Of a stretch of DNA of 64,000 bases, positions 51,198-61,936 are shown one piece after another. The position numbers and the translations under genes are program-made. The stretch is from Shewanella sp. OMA3-2 (lineage in GTDB: Bacteria; Pseudomonadota; Gammaproteobacteria; Enterobacterales; Shewanellaceae). Position 1 is the stretch's first letter, and each line of letters opens with the position of its first letter. The notes beneath the pieces were generated by a model. The model ran no database searches, was not told where the DNA came from, and saw nothing but the letters and a program-made list of their open reading frames with translations. The stretch covers positions 3,298,001 to 3,362,000 of the forward strand of contig NZ_CP090974.1 of assembly GCF_021513195.1 (NCBI RefSeq). Direction: 5' to 3'.

Positions 51198-51401
51198 TTA
51201 CCTATCTTTTTCTTCACCACGAATGCATTTCTGACAGATCAGTGTAAATCCTAGTTTTTGTTGCCGTCCTTGCACAGTCATAACCCAAGGCCTTTGTTGC
51301 CAAGGGGGGTCATGACGTACATGCTGAAAATGACCACAAGTTAACCTTGCTACCCAATGTTGTTCTTCGTCCTGATGAAACCCGACAATAGCTTTATCCA
51401 T
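51198..51401 (-). CDS. DUF3565 family protein
   Basis: Small protein of 67 residues: AIVGFHQDEEQHWVARLTCG, then HFQHVRHDPPWQQRPWVMT, ending LICQKCIRGEEKDR. Conserved Cys (TCGH and CQKC) suggest a bound metal. It matches my memory of the DUF3565 family, which has no known function. Separated from der by a terminator; no obvious partner. Confidence 0.8.
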   Translation of the reverse strand: MDKAIVGFHQDEEQHWVARLTCGHFQHVRHDPPWQQRPWVMTVQGRQQKLGFTLICQKCIRGEEKDR

Positions 51402-51428
51402 ACAAGCACCTCAGAATTCATATACAAA

Positions 51429-51451
51429 AAAGCCTGAACAACTCAGGCTTC
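51429..51451 (-). terminator. Terminator of der
   Basis: Stem AAGCCTGA/TCAGGCTT with a 5-base loop, followed on the minus strand by six T residues, 17 bases past the der stop. Confidence 0.85.
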
Positions 51452-51467
51452 TTATTAAATCATAATC

Positions 51468-52931
51468 TTATTTGCGATCACGAATATGGCTAGTCGCACG
51501 TTTACGGCGACGCTCTTGGCTTAAGGTGAGCTTCTCGCCTCGACCTTCAAACGGGTTTGCACCTTCATGGAAACGTAATTGAATTGGTGTACCAACCACT
51601 TTCAATGAACGGCGGAAATAATTCATCATATAACGTTTATAAGAATCAGGTAACTTAGACACCTGATTACCGTGTATGACTACGATTGGCGGATTGTAAC
51701 CACCAGCATGAGCATACTTAAGCTTAACGCGGCGACCATTGACCAATGGTGGCTGATGATCATCTTGAGACATTTGCATAACACGAGTTAGCATCGAAGT
51801 GCTCACACGACGTGTTGCACTGTCGTAAGCTTCTTCAATTGACTCATATAAATGGCCAACGCCAGTACCATGAAGTGCTGAAATAAAGTGAATACGAGCA
51901 AAATCGATAAAACCTAAACGGCGGTCTAATTCACTTTTTACGCGGTCTTTAATGTTTTGATCAATGCCATCCCACTTATTAACTGCGATCACTAATGCGC
52001 GGCCAGCATTCAATGTAAACCCTAATAAACCTAAGTCTTGCTCGGCAATACCTTCATGGGCATCAATGACTAACAATACAACGTTACAATCTTCAACCGC
52101 TTTAAGGGTCTTAATAACTGAGAATTTCTCAATGACCTCATGCACTTTACTACGACGACGAACACCTGCAGTATCGATAAGCACATACTCACGACCTTCA
52201 CGTTCCATCGGAATATAGATACTGTCACGGGTGGTGCCAGGCTCATCATAAACAACAACTCTTTCTTCACCTAAAATACGGTTAATTAGGGTCGATTTAC
52301 CGACATTGGGTTTACCAATAATCGCTAATTTTATCGGTAAGCTTTGTAAACGGGCTTGTTCAGCTTCGGCTTCTTCTTCGGTATATTCGCGCTCAACGAC
52401 ATCGCCTGTATCTTCTTCAATACGAACAATGCCCATCGCTTCAGCATAAGGCGTTAAGGCATAATCAATCATGTTGGTTACACCACGGCCTTGAGCAGCC
52501 GCCATTTGATATACTTGACCTAAGCCAAGCGACCAAAACTCAGCACACTCAGAGTCACCGTCGATACCATCGACTTTATTAGCCACAACAAAAGTGACTT
52601 TATCGCGGCTACGTAGATGTTGAGCAATGGCTAAATCCGCAGCCGTTAAGCCAGCTCGAGCATCAGTCATAAACAATACAACATCAGCTTCTTCAATAGC
52701 AGCTAATGACTGCTCTGCCATTTTAGTTTCGATCCCCTCTTCTGAGCCATCGATACCGCCGGTATCAACCACAATGAATTCATAGCCAGCTAAAAATGCT
52801 CGGCCGTATTTACGGTCACGAGTTAAGCCAGGAAAGTCGGCGACTAATGCATCACGGGTACGTGTTAGACGATTAAATAACGTCGATTTTCCGACATTGG
52901 GTCGCCCAACAAGGGCCACTACAGGGATCAT
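51468..52931 (-). CDS. der: Ribosome biogenesis GTPase Der (EngA)
   Basis: Double GTPase needed for 50S subunit assembly. The 487-residue protein has G1 motifs in both G domains (GRPNVGKST near residue 8, GKPNVGKST near 211), DTGG/DTAG switches and NKVD/NKWD specificity motifs. A C-terminal KH-like domain (about 390-470) and a basic tail follow. It lies downstream of bamB past a terminator. Intact. Confidence 0.98.
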   Translation of the reverse strand: MIPVVALVGRPNVGKSTLFNRLTRTRDALVADFPGLTRDRKYGRAFLAGYEFIVVDTGGIDGSEEGIETKMAEQSLAAIEEADVVLFMTDARAGLTAADLAIAQHLRSRDKVTFVVANKVDGIDGDSECAEFWSLGLGQVYQMAAAQGRGVTNMIDYALTPYAEAMGIVRIEEDTGDVVEREYTEEEAEAEQARLQSLPIKLAIIGKPNVGKSTLINRILGEERVVVYDEPGTTRDSIYIPMEREGREYVLIDTAGVRRRSKVHEVIEKFSVIKTLKAVEDCNVVLLVIDAHEGIAEQDLGLLGFTLNAGRALVIAVNKWDGIDQNIKDRVKSELDRRLGFIDFARIHFISALHGTGVGHLYESIEEAYDSATRRVSTSMLTRVMQMSQDDHQPPLVNGRRVKLKYAHAGGYNPPIVVIHGNQVSKLPDSYKRYMMNYFRRSLKVVGTPIQLRFHEGANPFEGRGEKLTLSQERRRKRATSHIRDRK

Positions 52932-52962
52932 GATTTTGCCTCTAAAATACTTCTCAATAAAA

Positions 52963-52987
52963 AGCCCCTGGAAAGCTTCCAGGGGCT
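52963..52987 (-). terminator. Terminator between bamB and der
   Basis: Perfect 11-bp GC-rich stem (52963-52973, 52977-52987) with a 3-base loop, followed on the minus strand by five T residues. Some read-through into der is likely. Confidence 0.8.
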
Positions 52988-53035
52988 CTAATAGAATATA
53001 TTATACTCTATTGTCTAGAAATTGCTGCTGCGAAA

Positions 53036-54268
53036 TTATTCGCCAGCGGCAACCTCTTCGTTTGTTGCGACACTGCCGTCACCATTTAAGGTCACGATAG
53101 CGAGTGTACCATTGCGAGTTTGCAGATAAATTTTATCATCTACAACCAAAGGTTGACCATATAAGCCACCACTATCGACTTCAACTCGACCAACAACAGT
53201 ACCGTCTTCACGGCTTAATATATGAAGATAACCTTCAAAATCGCCTACAATTAAGTACTGACCAATAACCGCTGGCGAAGTAAGCTCACGGTTTTTAAGG
53301 GTCGAATTACTCCACAGTTCTAGGCCATTACGACGATCAACTGAGTAAATTCGGCTACGGTCATCCACTAAGTACAAACTTAAGCCAGCTTCAGCAAGCT
53401 CATTGAAACTTGAATACTTACGTGACCAAACTACTCGACCTGTGCGTAACTCCATTGACACTAAGTTACCGTTATAGCTAATGGCGAATAGATTATCACC
53501 CAAAATTAATGGCGTCATATCTACATCAGCCATACGGGTAAACTCATTACCGCCAGTTGGCGTAAAAGTCGCTTGCTCCCAAGCAATTTGACCGCTGTTT
53601 TTTACAACAACGGCTATTTTACCGTCGGCAGTACCAACAAAAAAACCACCCGCTTCATATGCTGCTGAACCCGTGCCACGCAAGGTTAGGTTCGGAAGCT
53701 GCATGTCATGGCTCCAGATTTTTTCGCCATTATCAACATTAAATGCTTCAAATGCACCTTTACTGCTATTGACTGTCACAATATCTTCAGCAACTGTTGG
53801 GGCAGACAATAATTCACCGTTAGCTTGCGCAGACCAAACAACATCACCCGTTGCTTCATCTAGTGCCACTAACATACCAGTCTCACCACCCACAAAAACT
53901 TTGTTACGTGCTGCAGTAATACCTGCAGCTAAGCGAATGCCTTTGGTTTTAATGCTAAGTTTTTCTTCAAACTCGTTAGAAAAATCTTTTTTCCACACTC
54001 GCTCTAACGTTTTTTGATCATAAGCACTAACATCGCCGTCGCGATCAGCAACAAAAATTTTGCCATAGCGTACAGCAGGGCGCAATTGTGAATAATAGTC
54101 TCCTATGCCATCACCAATACTGGTACTCCAACTCACTTCAGGGAATACACTTGCTTGAATTTCGACTAGCTCACTGACGGGTTCTTCTTCAACATCACTT
54201 GAAGAACACCCAGTAATAAGGGCCATACCTAACCCAGCGGCAAGGAAATTTTTACACCATAACTTCAT
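53036..54268 (-). CDS. bamB: Outer-membrane assembly lipoprotein BamB
   Basis: Beta-propeller lipoprotein of the BAM complex, which folds outer-membrane proteins. The 410-residue precursor has lipobox LITGC (Cys21). PQQ-like blade repeats are visible (GKIFVADRDGDVSAYDQKTLERVWKK-type, VFVGGETGMLVALDEATGDVVW, LYLVDDRSRIYSVDRRNGLELW). It lies 11 bases after yfgM, in the conserved order hisS-yfgM-bamB-der. Confidence 0.96.
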   Translation of the reverse strand: MKLWCKNFLAAGLGMALITGCSSSDVEEEPVSELVEIQASVFPEVSWSTSIGDGIGDYYSQLRPAVRYGKIFVADRDGDVSAYDQKTLERVWKKDFSNEFEEKLSIKTKGIRLAAGITAARNKVFVGGETGMLVALDEATGDVVWSAQANGELLSAPTVAEDIVTVNSSKGAFEAFNVDNGEKIWSHDMQLPNLTLRGTGSAAYEAGGFFVGTADGKIAVVVKNSGQIAWEQATFTPTGGNEFTRMADVDMTPLILGDNLFAISYNGNLVSMELRTGRVVWSRKYSSFNELAEAGLSLYLVDDRSRIYSVDRRNGLELWSNSTLKNRELTSPAVIGQYLIVGDFEGYLHILSREDGTVVGRVEVDSGGLYGQPLVVDDKIYLQTRNGTLAIVTLNGDGSVATNEEVAAGE

Positions 54269-54279
54269 TGGGTAAATCC

Positions 54280-54906
54280 TTATACTTTGTTTAGGTTATC
54301 TAACTTCATTGTCAATGTTGGATTAGTTAATGCACCGCCATTATCAATCGCTGTTTGGTAGGCTTGTTTTGCACTGTCTAAATCACCTTGGCGAACCAAA
54401 AAGTCACCTTTTAATTCTTCACGTTGTGACTTAAAGGCATCATCTGTGACTGCGTCCAATGTTTTTAAGGCCGTACCAACATTGTCTTGCTCCGCTTGCA
54501 AGCGTGCTAAACGAATAGTGGCCACCATATCAATACCTGATCCTGGCTGAGCAATAATAATGCGTTTATATGCTTCTTCTGCTTTAACAAAATCACCTGA
54601 CTCAACGGCCACTTTTGCTGTCATTAACTCCAGCAAAGCTTGATAACCTTTTTGATCATGAGCTTTAACGAAGTTTTCTGCACCTTCTAGAAATGATGTT
54701 GGGTTAGTCGCATTAACAACTAATTTATCGAAAGATTCTGATGCATCTTCTGATGCAGCCAGTTTCATTTCAGAATAAGTGTTCCAGCCATATAAGCCGC
54801 CCAAACCAACTACAGCGCCGACTATAATAGATAAACCATAATCTTTACCGAACTGCTTGATAGCATCTACTTGTTGTTCTTCTGTGCTATAAATTTCCAC
54901 GCGCAC
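54280..54906 (-). CDS. yfgM: YfgM family TPR membrane protein
   Basis: Inner-membrane protein of 208 residues, a periplasmic-chaperone-linked ancillary Sec translocon subunit in E. coli. Single N-terminal membrane span (about 22-42, YGLSIIVGAVVGLGGLYGWN) after a short cytoplasmic EQQVDAIKQFGKD. The periplasmic part has TPR-like helices (SGDFVKAEEAYKRII, DLDSAKQAYQTAI). Located between hisS and bamB, 9 and 11 bases apart. Confidence 0.93.
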   Translation of the reverse strand: MRVEIYSTEEQQVDAIKQFGKDYGLSIIVGAVVGLGGLYGWNTYSEMKLAASEDASESFDKLVVNATNPTSFLEGAENFVKAHDQKGYQALLELMTAKVAVESGDFVKAEEAYKRIIIAQPGSGIDMVATIRLARLQAEQDNVGTALKTLDAVTDDAFKSQREELKGDFLVRQGDLDSAKQAYQTAIDNGGALTNPTLTMKLDNLNKV

Positions 54907-54915
54907 TTCCCCTTT

Positions 54916-56190
54916 CTAAATCAGTTCTGCAATTTTAGCGACCAGCTCACTGCGGGTAACTAATTGTTGTTCGTTATTGTTTCTTAATGGCTTGATAGCC
55001 ACTTGATTATTAGTAATTTCATTTTCACCAATAATTAAAGCAAACTGTGCACCGCTTTTATCAGCACGTTTCATCTGCTTTTTAAAGTTACCACCGCCAC
55101 AATGACTCATGACTTTAAGGCTTGGTAACCCTTGACGCAACTCTTGCGCGACTTTAATCGCTTCAACTAGGCACTTATCACCCATTGCCGTGACATAAAT
55201 ATCAACTTCAGCAGCAATATCGTCATTCAGCTCTAAGGTTTCAAGCAGCAATACAATGCGCTCTAATCCCATCGCAAAACCTACTGCAGGAGTGTCTTTG
55301 CCGCCTAACTGGCCAACTAAACCGTCGTATCTGCCCCCCGCTAATACCGTACCCTGTGAACCTAAACTGCTGGTAACCCATTCAAATACGGTGCGGTTGT
55401 AATAGTCTAACCCACGTACTAAACGCGGATTAATGGTGTATTGGATACCCACAGCGTCTAAGAGTTCACATAATGTTGAAAAATGTGTTTTTGAGTCTTC
55501 ACCTAAGTAATCCATCAAGTCTGGCGCATCAGATAATAACGCCTGCACTTGCTGGTCTTTAGAATCAAGCACTCGTAGCGGATTAGTGTACATACGACGC
55601 TTGCTGTCTTCATCAAGCACATCTTTATGTTGCTCTAAAAACGCAATTAATGCATCACGATATGCGGCGCGTTCGGCAGGATCACCTAAGGTATTTAATT
55701 CTAACGAGACGTGATCTTCAATACCCAGTTGCTGCCATAAGCGTGCAGAAAGCATCAATACTTCAGCATCAATGTCGGCACTGCCAATACCGTAAATTTC
55801 AACACCAAACTGGTGAAATTGACGATAACGTCCTTTTTGTGGACGCTCATGACGGAACATAGGCCCCATATACCATAAACGTTGTTCTTGGTTGTAGAGT
55901 AAACCGTGTTCATTACCGGCACGGACTGTTGATGCAGTTCCTTCTGGTCGTAATGTTAAACTGTCTCCATTACGGTCTTCAAAGGTGTACATTTCTTTTT
56001 CAACAATATCAGTTACTTCACCGATTGAGCGTTTGAAAAGATCGGTACTTTCTACAATGGGAGTACGAATTTCGCTATAACCAAAAGCACTGACTGAAGA
56101 GCGAATAATCGACTCTACTTTTTGCCAAACTGGACTTTGGGTGGGTAGAAGATCATTCATACCACGAATTGCTTGGATTTGTTTTGCCAC
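54916..56190 (-). CDS. hisS: Histidyl-tRNA synthetase HisS
   Basis: Class II synthetase charging tRNA-His. Motif 2 is visible in [20 protein letters not shown], the histidine-specific motifs in [15 protein letters not shown] and GGRYDGL, and motif 3 in [12 protein letters not shown] chose GTG 56190 (product [16 protein letters not shown]) because it fits the family start. An ATG at 56205 would add five residues and has no visible ribosome-binding site. About 424 residues, usual length. Confidence 0.95.
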   Translation of the reverse strand: MAKQIQAIRGMNDLLPTQSPVWQKVESIIRSSVSAFGYSEIRTPIVESTDLFKRSIGEVTDIVEKEMYTFEDRNGDSLTLRPEGTASTVRAGNEHGLLYNQEQRLWYMGPMFRHERPQKGRYRQFHQFGVEIYGIGSADIDAEVLMLSARLWQQLGIEDHVSLELNTLGDPAERAAYRDALIAFLEQHKDVLDEDSKRRMYTNPLRVLDSKDQQVQALLSDAPDLMDYLGEDSKTHFSTLCELLDAVGIQYTINPRLVRGLDYYNRTVFEWVTSSLGSQGTVLAGGRYDGLVGQLGGKDTPAVGFAMGLERIVLLLETLELNDDIAAEVDIYVTAMGDKCLVEAIKVAQELRQGLPSLKVMSHCGGGNFKKQMKRADKSGAQFALIIGENEITNNQVAIKPLRNNNEQQLVTRSELVAKIAELI

Positions 56191-56298
56191 AGATAACTCG
56201 TCCATTCTGTTGCTAAGCCAACTGTATCTCAGTTAGCTGATAAAAAATCACCCATACTGGTAACCTTAAGCTAGCCTAAGGTTGAGTACAGGCACAAA

Positions 56299-57414
56299 TT
56301 ATTCGGTTTTATCGCTAATAGCAATTCGGTTAGCCATTAAACGGGCTTTGGCCCGAATTTTAGCTTCTAAGCCGTCAACAATATTGTTATTGTCAAAACG
56401 CTCTTTTTGGCGTTCGCCATCATCATAGTAACCACTTTTATTACTGCCGCCTGTTAAGCCAATATGAGAAACCAGCGCTTCACCAGGTCCATTAACGACA
56501 CAGCCAATAATGGATACGTCCATTGCAGTGGTAACATCTTCTAGGCGGCGCTCTAATTCATTTACCGTTGCTATCACATCAAACTCTTGACGAGAACAAG
56601 ATGGGCAGGCAATAAAATTAATACCACGACTACGAATACGCAGCGATTTTAAAATATCAAAGCCAACTTTAATTTCTTCAATAGGATCTGCGGCCAATGA
56701 AATACGTATCGTATCGCCAATACCCTCGGCGAGTAACATACCTAAACCTACGGCAGATTTAACCGAACCAGAGCGCAAACCGCCCGCCTCGGTAATACCT
56801 AAGTGCAATGGTTGTCTAATTTGCTTCGCCAGTAAACGGTATGACTCTACCGCTAGAAATACATCAGAGGCTTTTACACTGACTTTAAATTGATCAAAAT
56901 TAAGACGGTCTAAAATATCCACATGACGCATAGCTGATTCAACTAACGCTTCAGGTGTAGGCTCACGGTACTTATCCATTAAATCTTTTTCTAATGAACC
57001 ACCGTTAACACCTATACGGATCGGAATATTTCTATCGCGCGCGCATTCTACCACACTGCGAATACGGGCTTCATTACCAATATTCCCTGGGTTTATACGT
57101 AAACAATCTGCGCCGTATTCAGCCACTTTTAATGCTATTCGATAATCAAAATGAATATCGGCAACTAGGGGCACATTGACTTGCTGTTTAATGAGTTTAA
57201 ATGCTTCAGCTGAATCCATCGTCGGTACGGAAACGCGTACAATGTCTGCACCCACTTTTTCAAGTGCAAGAATTTGCGCAACAGTCGCGGCGACATCATC
57301 GGTTTTAGTATTGGTCATCGACTGCACCGCTATAGGTGCGCCGTCACCAATCGGAACATTTCCAACATAAATGCGTGTTGAAGGTCTGCGGATAATTGGA
57401 GATTCGTTATACAT
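56299..57414 (-). CDS. ispG: HMBPP synthase IspG (GcpE)
   Basis: Iron-sulphur enzyme of the MEP isoprenoid pathway, reducing MEcPP to HMBPP. The 371-residue protein begins [32 protein letters not shown]. The C-terminal [4Fe-4S] ligands are in [11 protein letters not shown] and [12 protein letters not shown]. It lies upstream of hisS (108 bases) and downstream of rodZ, the conserved rlmN-pilW-rodZ-ispG-hisS block. Confidence 0.97.
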   Translation of the reverse strand: MYNESPIIRRPSTRIYVGNVPIGDGAPIAVQSMTNTKTDDVAATVAQILALEKVGADIVRVSVPTMDSAEAFKLIKQQVNVPLVADIHFDYRIALKVAEYGADCLRINPGNIGNEARIRSVVECARDRNIPIRIGVNGGSLEKDLMDKYREPTPEALVESAMRHVDILDRLNFDQFKVSVKASDVFLAVESYRLLAKQIRQPLHLGITEAGGLRSGSVKSAVGLGMLLAEGIGDTIRISLAADPIEEIKVGFDILKSLRIRSRGINFIACPSCSRQEFDVIATVNELERRLEDVTTAMDVSIIGCVVNGPGEALVSHIGLTGGSNKSGYYDDGERQKERFDNNNIVDGLEAKIRAKARLMANRIAISDKTE

Positions 57415-57540
57415 GCAATATTGCTCTACTAATTTTTTATCAATTTGGTTTTATCAACTCGGCTATTCAATCTGCGTAAAATTGATTCATCAGAATGTAT
57501 TAATAAATTGATTTAGCATAATACGGGCACCCAAAAATAA

Positions 57541-58608
57541 CTAAGGCTTAGTTAACGTTAATCGCGCCACGCGACCGTTAGCATACTCAGATAAATCAAT
57601 ATTGCTGCCATCAACGGCTAAAGTCACCGACTGCGGCGCGCCTAAAATCAACTTGAAAGGTGCTTTACCACTAACTTTAACACTATGACCGGCCTTTTTA
57701 ACGCCATCAACTAACACTTTACCTGTGACATCAACAAGGTTTACCCAGCAATCGGCATTGACATCCATAGTGACAACTGAAGCACTGCTATCAGATACTG
57801 TATTATTGTCTACTGTTGTTGATGCTGTTGTTAATGTTGTAGTAGAAGCAACAGGCGTAGAGGCCACTACATCAGTTTGTTGAACTGCACTTAGGTTATC
57901 GCGATGAGGTGAACTATTGCTATTAGAAAGGTTGCTATTACTAACAGAGTTATTCACTGGGTTTGCCACATCGACAGCTTGATTATTATCAGTCGCATTT
58001 TGAATGAACTCGGTTCCTGCAGAGCCTATTTGTTCAAATTGTTCATTAGCAGGGCTCATTACCTCTACAGTTCCGGTACTGGTATCTCTTTGAGTCGGTA
58101 CTAATACGCCAGAGTGTGTATTGGCACTTTCAGCTTGCATCTCTTCAACTGTAGGCAAAGCAAAATTTGACTCAGTTAATACATCAGATTTTTGCACCCA
58201 CCATAAAACTAGCATCGCCAGTAAAATAATCACAATAGCATAGGTGACGAAATTTACTCGGTTATCTCTAGCCTGGCGTGTTGTTTTACGCGAAAAGCTT
58301 TGCATAGTTGGCGGGACATATTCCGGTATTTGCTGATCAAGACATTGCTTTATTGCAACAATATCGGCGTCAACAAAACGCGCGTAGTTCTTGATATAAC
58401 CACGGGCGTAGGTATTAGATGAAATATTAGCAAAATTATCAGCTTCAATATCATTAAGAATTCTAGGACGTAAATGCAGTTGCAATGCGACCGCCTCAAC
58501 TGTAATCCCTTTTTTCTCACGCGCTGCTTTAAGTATTGCCCCGACGGTGGCAATGTCATTTAATACTGCTGCTACTTCAGTAGTTTCGTCTAATTGTTCT
58601 TTTATCAT
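57541..58608 (-). CDS. rodZ: Cytoskeletal protein RodZ
   Basis: Membrane protein that links MreB to the cell-wall elongation machinery. The 355-residue protein has an N-terminal Xre-type helix-turn-helix (about 24-90, ILKAAREKKGITVEAVALQL). One membrane span lies at about 120-139 (VTYAIVIILLAMLVLWWVQ). A long Ser/Thr/Asn-rich periplasmic linker leads to a C-terminal DUF4115 domain (DCWVNLVDVTGKVLVDGVKK). It overlaps pilW by four bases. Confidence 0.93.
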   Translation of the reverse strand: MIKEQLDETTEVAAVLNDIATVGAILKAAREKKGITVEAVALQLHLRPRILNDIEADNFANISSNTYARGYIKNYARFVDADIVAIKQCLDQQIPEYVPPTMQSFSRKTTRQARDNRVNFVTYAIVIILLAMLVLWWVQKSDVLTESNFALPTVEEMQAESANTHSGVLVPTQRDTSTGTVEVMSPANEQFEQIGSAGTEFIQNATDNNQAVDVANPVNNSVSNSNLSNSNSSPHRDNLSAVQQTDVVASTPVASTTTLTTASTTVDNNTVSDSSASVVTMDVNADCWVNLVDVTGKVLVDGVKKAGHSVKVSGKAPFKLILGAPQSVTLAVDGSNIDLSEYANGRVARLTLTKP

Positions 58609-59393
58609 TTAAGCAAGTTTGCTCTATATTCTTTTGCTTGAGAAGATGTTGGAAATTTGGCGATCAAGGTAATACCAAATTTTTTCATGGCGTCAATGTC
58701 GCCAATTTCCTGTTCTATTTTTATCCCTAACGCTAAACTTTCTGCAGTTTCATTCGCAACTTGATGATATCTAGATAAAATATTGCGAGCGTCAGCATAG
58801 TCGGCATCATCCATGGCCAACTCTGTCAATCCTATTAATGTGTTGCCTCGACGCGGATCATATTTTAACGCCATCTTAAAATACTGTCGCGCTTTTTCTG
58901 GGTCGCCATTATTACGGCTACACACACCTAAATTTTCGTAACTTGATGCGACTCGCGTATATTTAGGTGTTTCTATTGCTTCTAACAACATTTTTTCGGC
59001 GCGGGCATATTTCTTCTGCTGACATAAGAACACCCCAAAATTATTTTTAGCATCACCGGATGCATCTGTGGCTCTAATTGCATCACCATAGGCGGCTTCA
59101 GTGCGCACCAAATCTCCTACAGTTTGATAATAATAAGCCATAGCAACATGAACTTCACTTATCTGTGGCGCATATTCTATCGCTTTATCTAAATTATATT
59201 TAGCTTGCTCACTATTGCCACGGCGTAAGTAAGTGAGCCCTAACTGCATACGCTCACGTGCGGCTGAAACTTTATCAATATCTCGCTCTGCAACAGGTAT
59301 ATCTGTTCCAGTATAGGTTCGTTCAGTGACACAGCCACTTAAAGATGCACCTAACAAACCCACTATTGCAATGTACTGTATTCCTTGTTTCAT
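58605..59393 (-). CDS. pilW: Type IV pilus assembly lipoprotein PilW/PilF
   Basis: Outer-membrane pilotin-type lipoprotein for type IV pilus secretin assembly. The 262-residue precursor has lipobox LSGC (Cys21), followed by six or so TPR motifs (AKYNLDKAIEYAPQISEVHV, ARAEKMLLEAIETPKYTRVA, AYENLGVC-type, KARQYFKMALKYDP). Between rlmN and rodZ, its conserved place. The stop overlaps the rodZ start. Confidence 0.92.
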   Translation of the reverse strand: MKQGIQYIAIVGLLGASLSGCVTERTYTGTDIPVAERDIDKVSAARERMQLGLTYLRRGNSEQAKYNLDKAIEYAPQISEVHVAMAYYYQTVGDLVRTEAAYGDAIRATDASGDAKNNFGVFLCQQKKYARAEKMLLEAIETPKYTRVASSYENLGVCSRNNGDPEKARQYFKMALKYDPRRGNTLIGLTELAMDDADYADARNILSRYHQVANETAESLALGIKIEQEIGDIDAMKKFGITLIAKFPTSSQAKEYRANLLK

Positions 59394-59425
59394 TTTATGG
59401 CCTATTTATTGTGCAAAACAAAGAG

Positions 59426-60544
59426 TTAATCCATTGTGACTGAAATCTGGTTTTGTTGCATTTGTTTTTTTGCTAAACGCTTGGTGCGATCACGGATATC
59501 ACCGGCAAGTTGACCACATGCAGCATCAATATCATCACCTCGGGTTTTACGTACAATCACGGTCAAACCGTATTCCACAAGGACTTTAGAGAAACGATCA
59601 ATACGTGAATTAGAAGAACGGCCATAAGGTGACCGGGTAAGGATTAAATGGAATTAAATTTATCTTACAAGGGGTATCTTTCATTAATTTGGCTAATTCG
59701 TGCGCTTGATCGGTACTGTCGTTAATATGATCGAGCATGACATATTCAACAGTGACTCGCCCACGGTTAGCATTAGACTTAGCTAAATAACGACGAATGC
59801 CGGCTAAGAACTCTTGTAATGGATATTTTTTATTCACTGGAACAAGAACATCCCGTAGCTCATCATTTGGAGCATGAATACTGACCGCTAACGCTACGTC
59901 GATTAAGTCACCGAGTTTATCAAGTGCAGGCACAACACCCGATGTTGATAAAGTCACTCGGCGTTTAGACAGGCTAAAACCAAAGTCATCTAACATAATG
60001 TCCATTGCAGGAATAACATTAGCCAAGTTCAGTAACGGCTCACCCATGCCCATCATCACTACATTTGAAATAGGACGATCACCGGTATCTTTATGAAAAC
60101 CTAAAAATTGCGAAACTCGCCACACTTGGCCAACAATTTCAGACACAGTTAAGTTACGGTTAAAGCCTTGCTGCCGGTAGAGCAGAAAGTACATTCAAGC
60201 GCACAACCTACTTGAGAGGACACACACAAAGTCGCGCGCCCTTCTTCAGGGATATACACAGTTTCAACTTCTTGCCCCTGACCTACGTCAATAGCAAACT
60301 TAATTGTACCATCACTGGATTTTTGAAAACTGGCAATTTCAGGTGCTACAATTTCACATCTAGCAGCAAGCTTAGCTCGCAATGCTTTGTTTATATTGTT
60401 CATTTCTTCGAAGTCACTAACACCAAAGTGATAAATCCACTTCATTAATTGATCGGCACGGAACGGTTTTTCACCCATTTCGCTGAACAATGCTCGCAGT
60501 CCTTTACGATCAAGATTTAATAAATTGATTTTCTTTTCACTCAT
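59426..60544 (-). CDS. rlmN: Dual-specificity RNA methyltransferase RlmN, two frameshifts
   Basis: Radical-SAM enzyme methylating A2503 of 23S rRNA and A37 of some tRNAs. The ATG at 60544 gives the family start [20 protein letters not shown]; an in-frame GTG at 60562 is possible. The radical-SAM cluster motif is [11 protein letters not shown] (CX3CX2C). The first break, at 60172-60177 right after CSTG, lacks one base at CCGG; restored, it reads [11 protein letters not shown]. The second, at about 59631-59636 ([19 protein letters not shown]), needs two more bases. The C-terminus ending [10 protein letters not shown] continues to 59426. Likely sequence error. Confidence 0.92.
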
Positions 60545-60697
60545 TAGCCTAACCTCAAACACCTAAAACCTGTAACAGGGCGGCGAATTATACAGGCCGC
60601 GTCACGTTTTAGCCAGTATATCTGGATTTAACAATATGAATATATGATAATAGCCCTTGGCAATATTGCCTGCTATTGGGAAGTTTTCACCACACCT

Positions 60698-61747
60698 ATG
60701 TTAACTCTGTTTTTTATTGTATTTATCGCTATTGCGATTTCGTTTTTTTGTAGTGTTTTTGAAGCGGTTCTTTTATCTGTAACCCCGAGTTACATTGCCA
60801 ACTTAAAAGAATCTAACCCCAAAATTGCCGCTTTGCTTGCTAAGCAAAAAAACAACGTGGAATCTCCTCTCGTGTCAATTTTAACCTTAAATACCATCGC
60901 ACATACTGCCGGCGCAGCCGCTGCAGGTGCTCAAGCCTCTGTGGTTTTTGGCAGTGAAATGCTTGGGCTATTCTCTGCGGTATTAACATTTTTAATTTTA
61001 TTTTTATCAGAAATTATTCCTAAAACGTTAGGGGCTAATCATTGGCGTAAACTTGCCCCTACTGTGTCTGTCTGTTTATTTTGGATGGAAAAATTAACCC
61101 TTCCCCTGATTTGGATGTCACAGAAAGTAACCAGTCTTTTAGGTAAAGGTGATCAAGGCCAATACATTCGTCAAGAACTCAGTGCTATGACAAAAATGGG
61201 TAAAGACAGCGGTGAATTAGGTGAACAAGAATCACAAATTTTAATGCAAATGTTATCCGTAAAAGACATGAGCGTAGCCAACATAATGACACCTAGAACA
61301 GTCATTTTTAAACTGCCAACTCACATTAGCCACTCAACATTTATTGACATGCACCTAACCAGTCCTTTCACCCGCATTCCTTTATATGAAGGGGATCGTG
61401 ATAACGTCATTGGTTATGTTAATCGTAATGATATTTTGCTCTCTGCACGCCAAACACCTGATACGCCAATAGGTGATCTGCTAAAAAGCTTATTAGTTAT
61501 TCCAGCATCAGTAAAAGTGCTGCCATTGTTTCAAATGATGATAAAACGTAATGCCAAAATGGCATTAGTGGTTGATGAGTATGGTTCAAGTGAAGGCATT
61601 GTCACTATTGAAGATATTATCGAAACGTTAATTGGTTTAGAAATTGTCGACTCCAAAGATTTAGCGCCAGACATGCAAGCATTAGCCAGAAAGCTATGGT
61701 TACGTCGGATAGAGAGTAAAGGCATAGTGCTGTCAAACGATGCTTAA
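60698..61747 (+). CDS. CNNM/CorC-family transporter (DUF21 and CBS domains)
   Basis: Inner-membrane protein of about 349 residues, probably a divalent-cation transporter or regulator. The N-terminal DUF21 domain has three to four membrane spans (LTLFFIVFIAIAISFFCSVF, SAVLTFLILFLSEIIPKTLG). A pair of CBS domains follows (VANIMTPRTVIFKLP, MALVVDEYGSSEGIVTIEDI, ETLIGLEIVD). I chose ATG 60698 because the first membrane span begins there. A start at 60644 adds 18 residues. Neither has a strong ribosome-binding site. Confidence 0.88.
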   Translation: MLTLFFIVFIAIAISFFCSVFEAVLLSVTPSYIANLKESNPKIAALLAKQKNNVESPLVSILTLNTIAHTAGAAAAGAQASVVFGSEMLGLFSAVLTFLILFLSEIIPKTLGANHWRKLAPTVSVCLFWMEKLTLPLIWMSQKVTSLLGKGDQGQYIRQELSAMTKMGKDSGELGEQESQILMQMLSVKDMSVANIMTPRTVIFKLPTHISHSTFIDMHLTSPFTRIPLYEGDRDNVIGYVNRNDILLSARQTPDTPIGDLLKSLLVIPASVKVLPLFQMMIKRNAKMALVVDEYGSSEGIVTIEDIIETLIGLEIVDSKDLAPDMQALARKLWLRRIESKGIVLSNDA

Positions 61748-61936
61748 GCCCATAAATTCATCATCCAAAAACAGGCAAGTAACCTAGAAACCGAACAGAA
61801 TCACAAAACTAAGCTTACCCTCGCTGAACTTTTCATAGTAGTTATTATATTACTGAGAACACTAACGTTGAGCGAGGTAAATTAGTACCTGCTGATCTAA
61901 AAATGCTAGCATGTTGGCAATCAGCTGAGGAAAAAA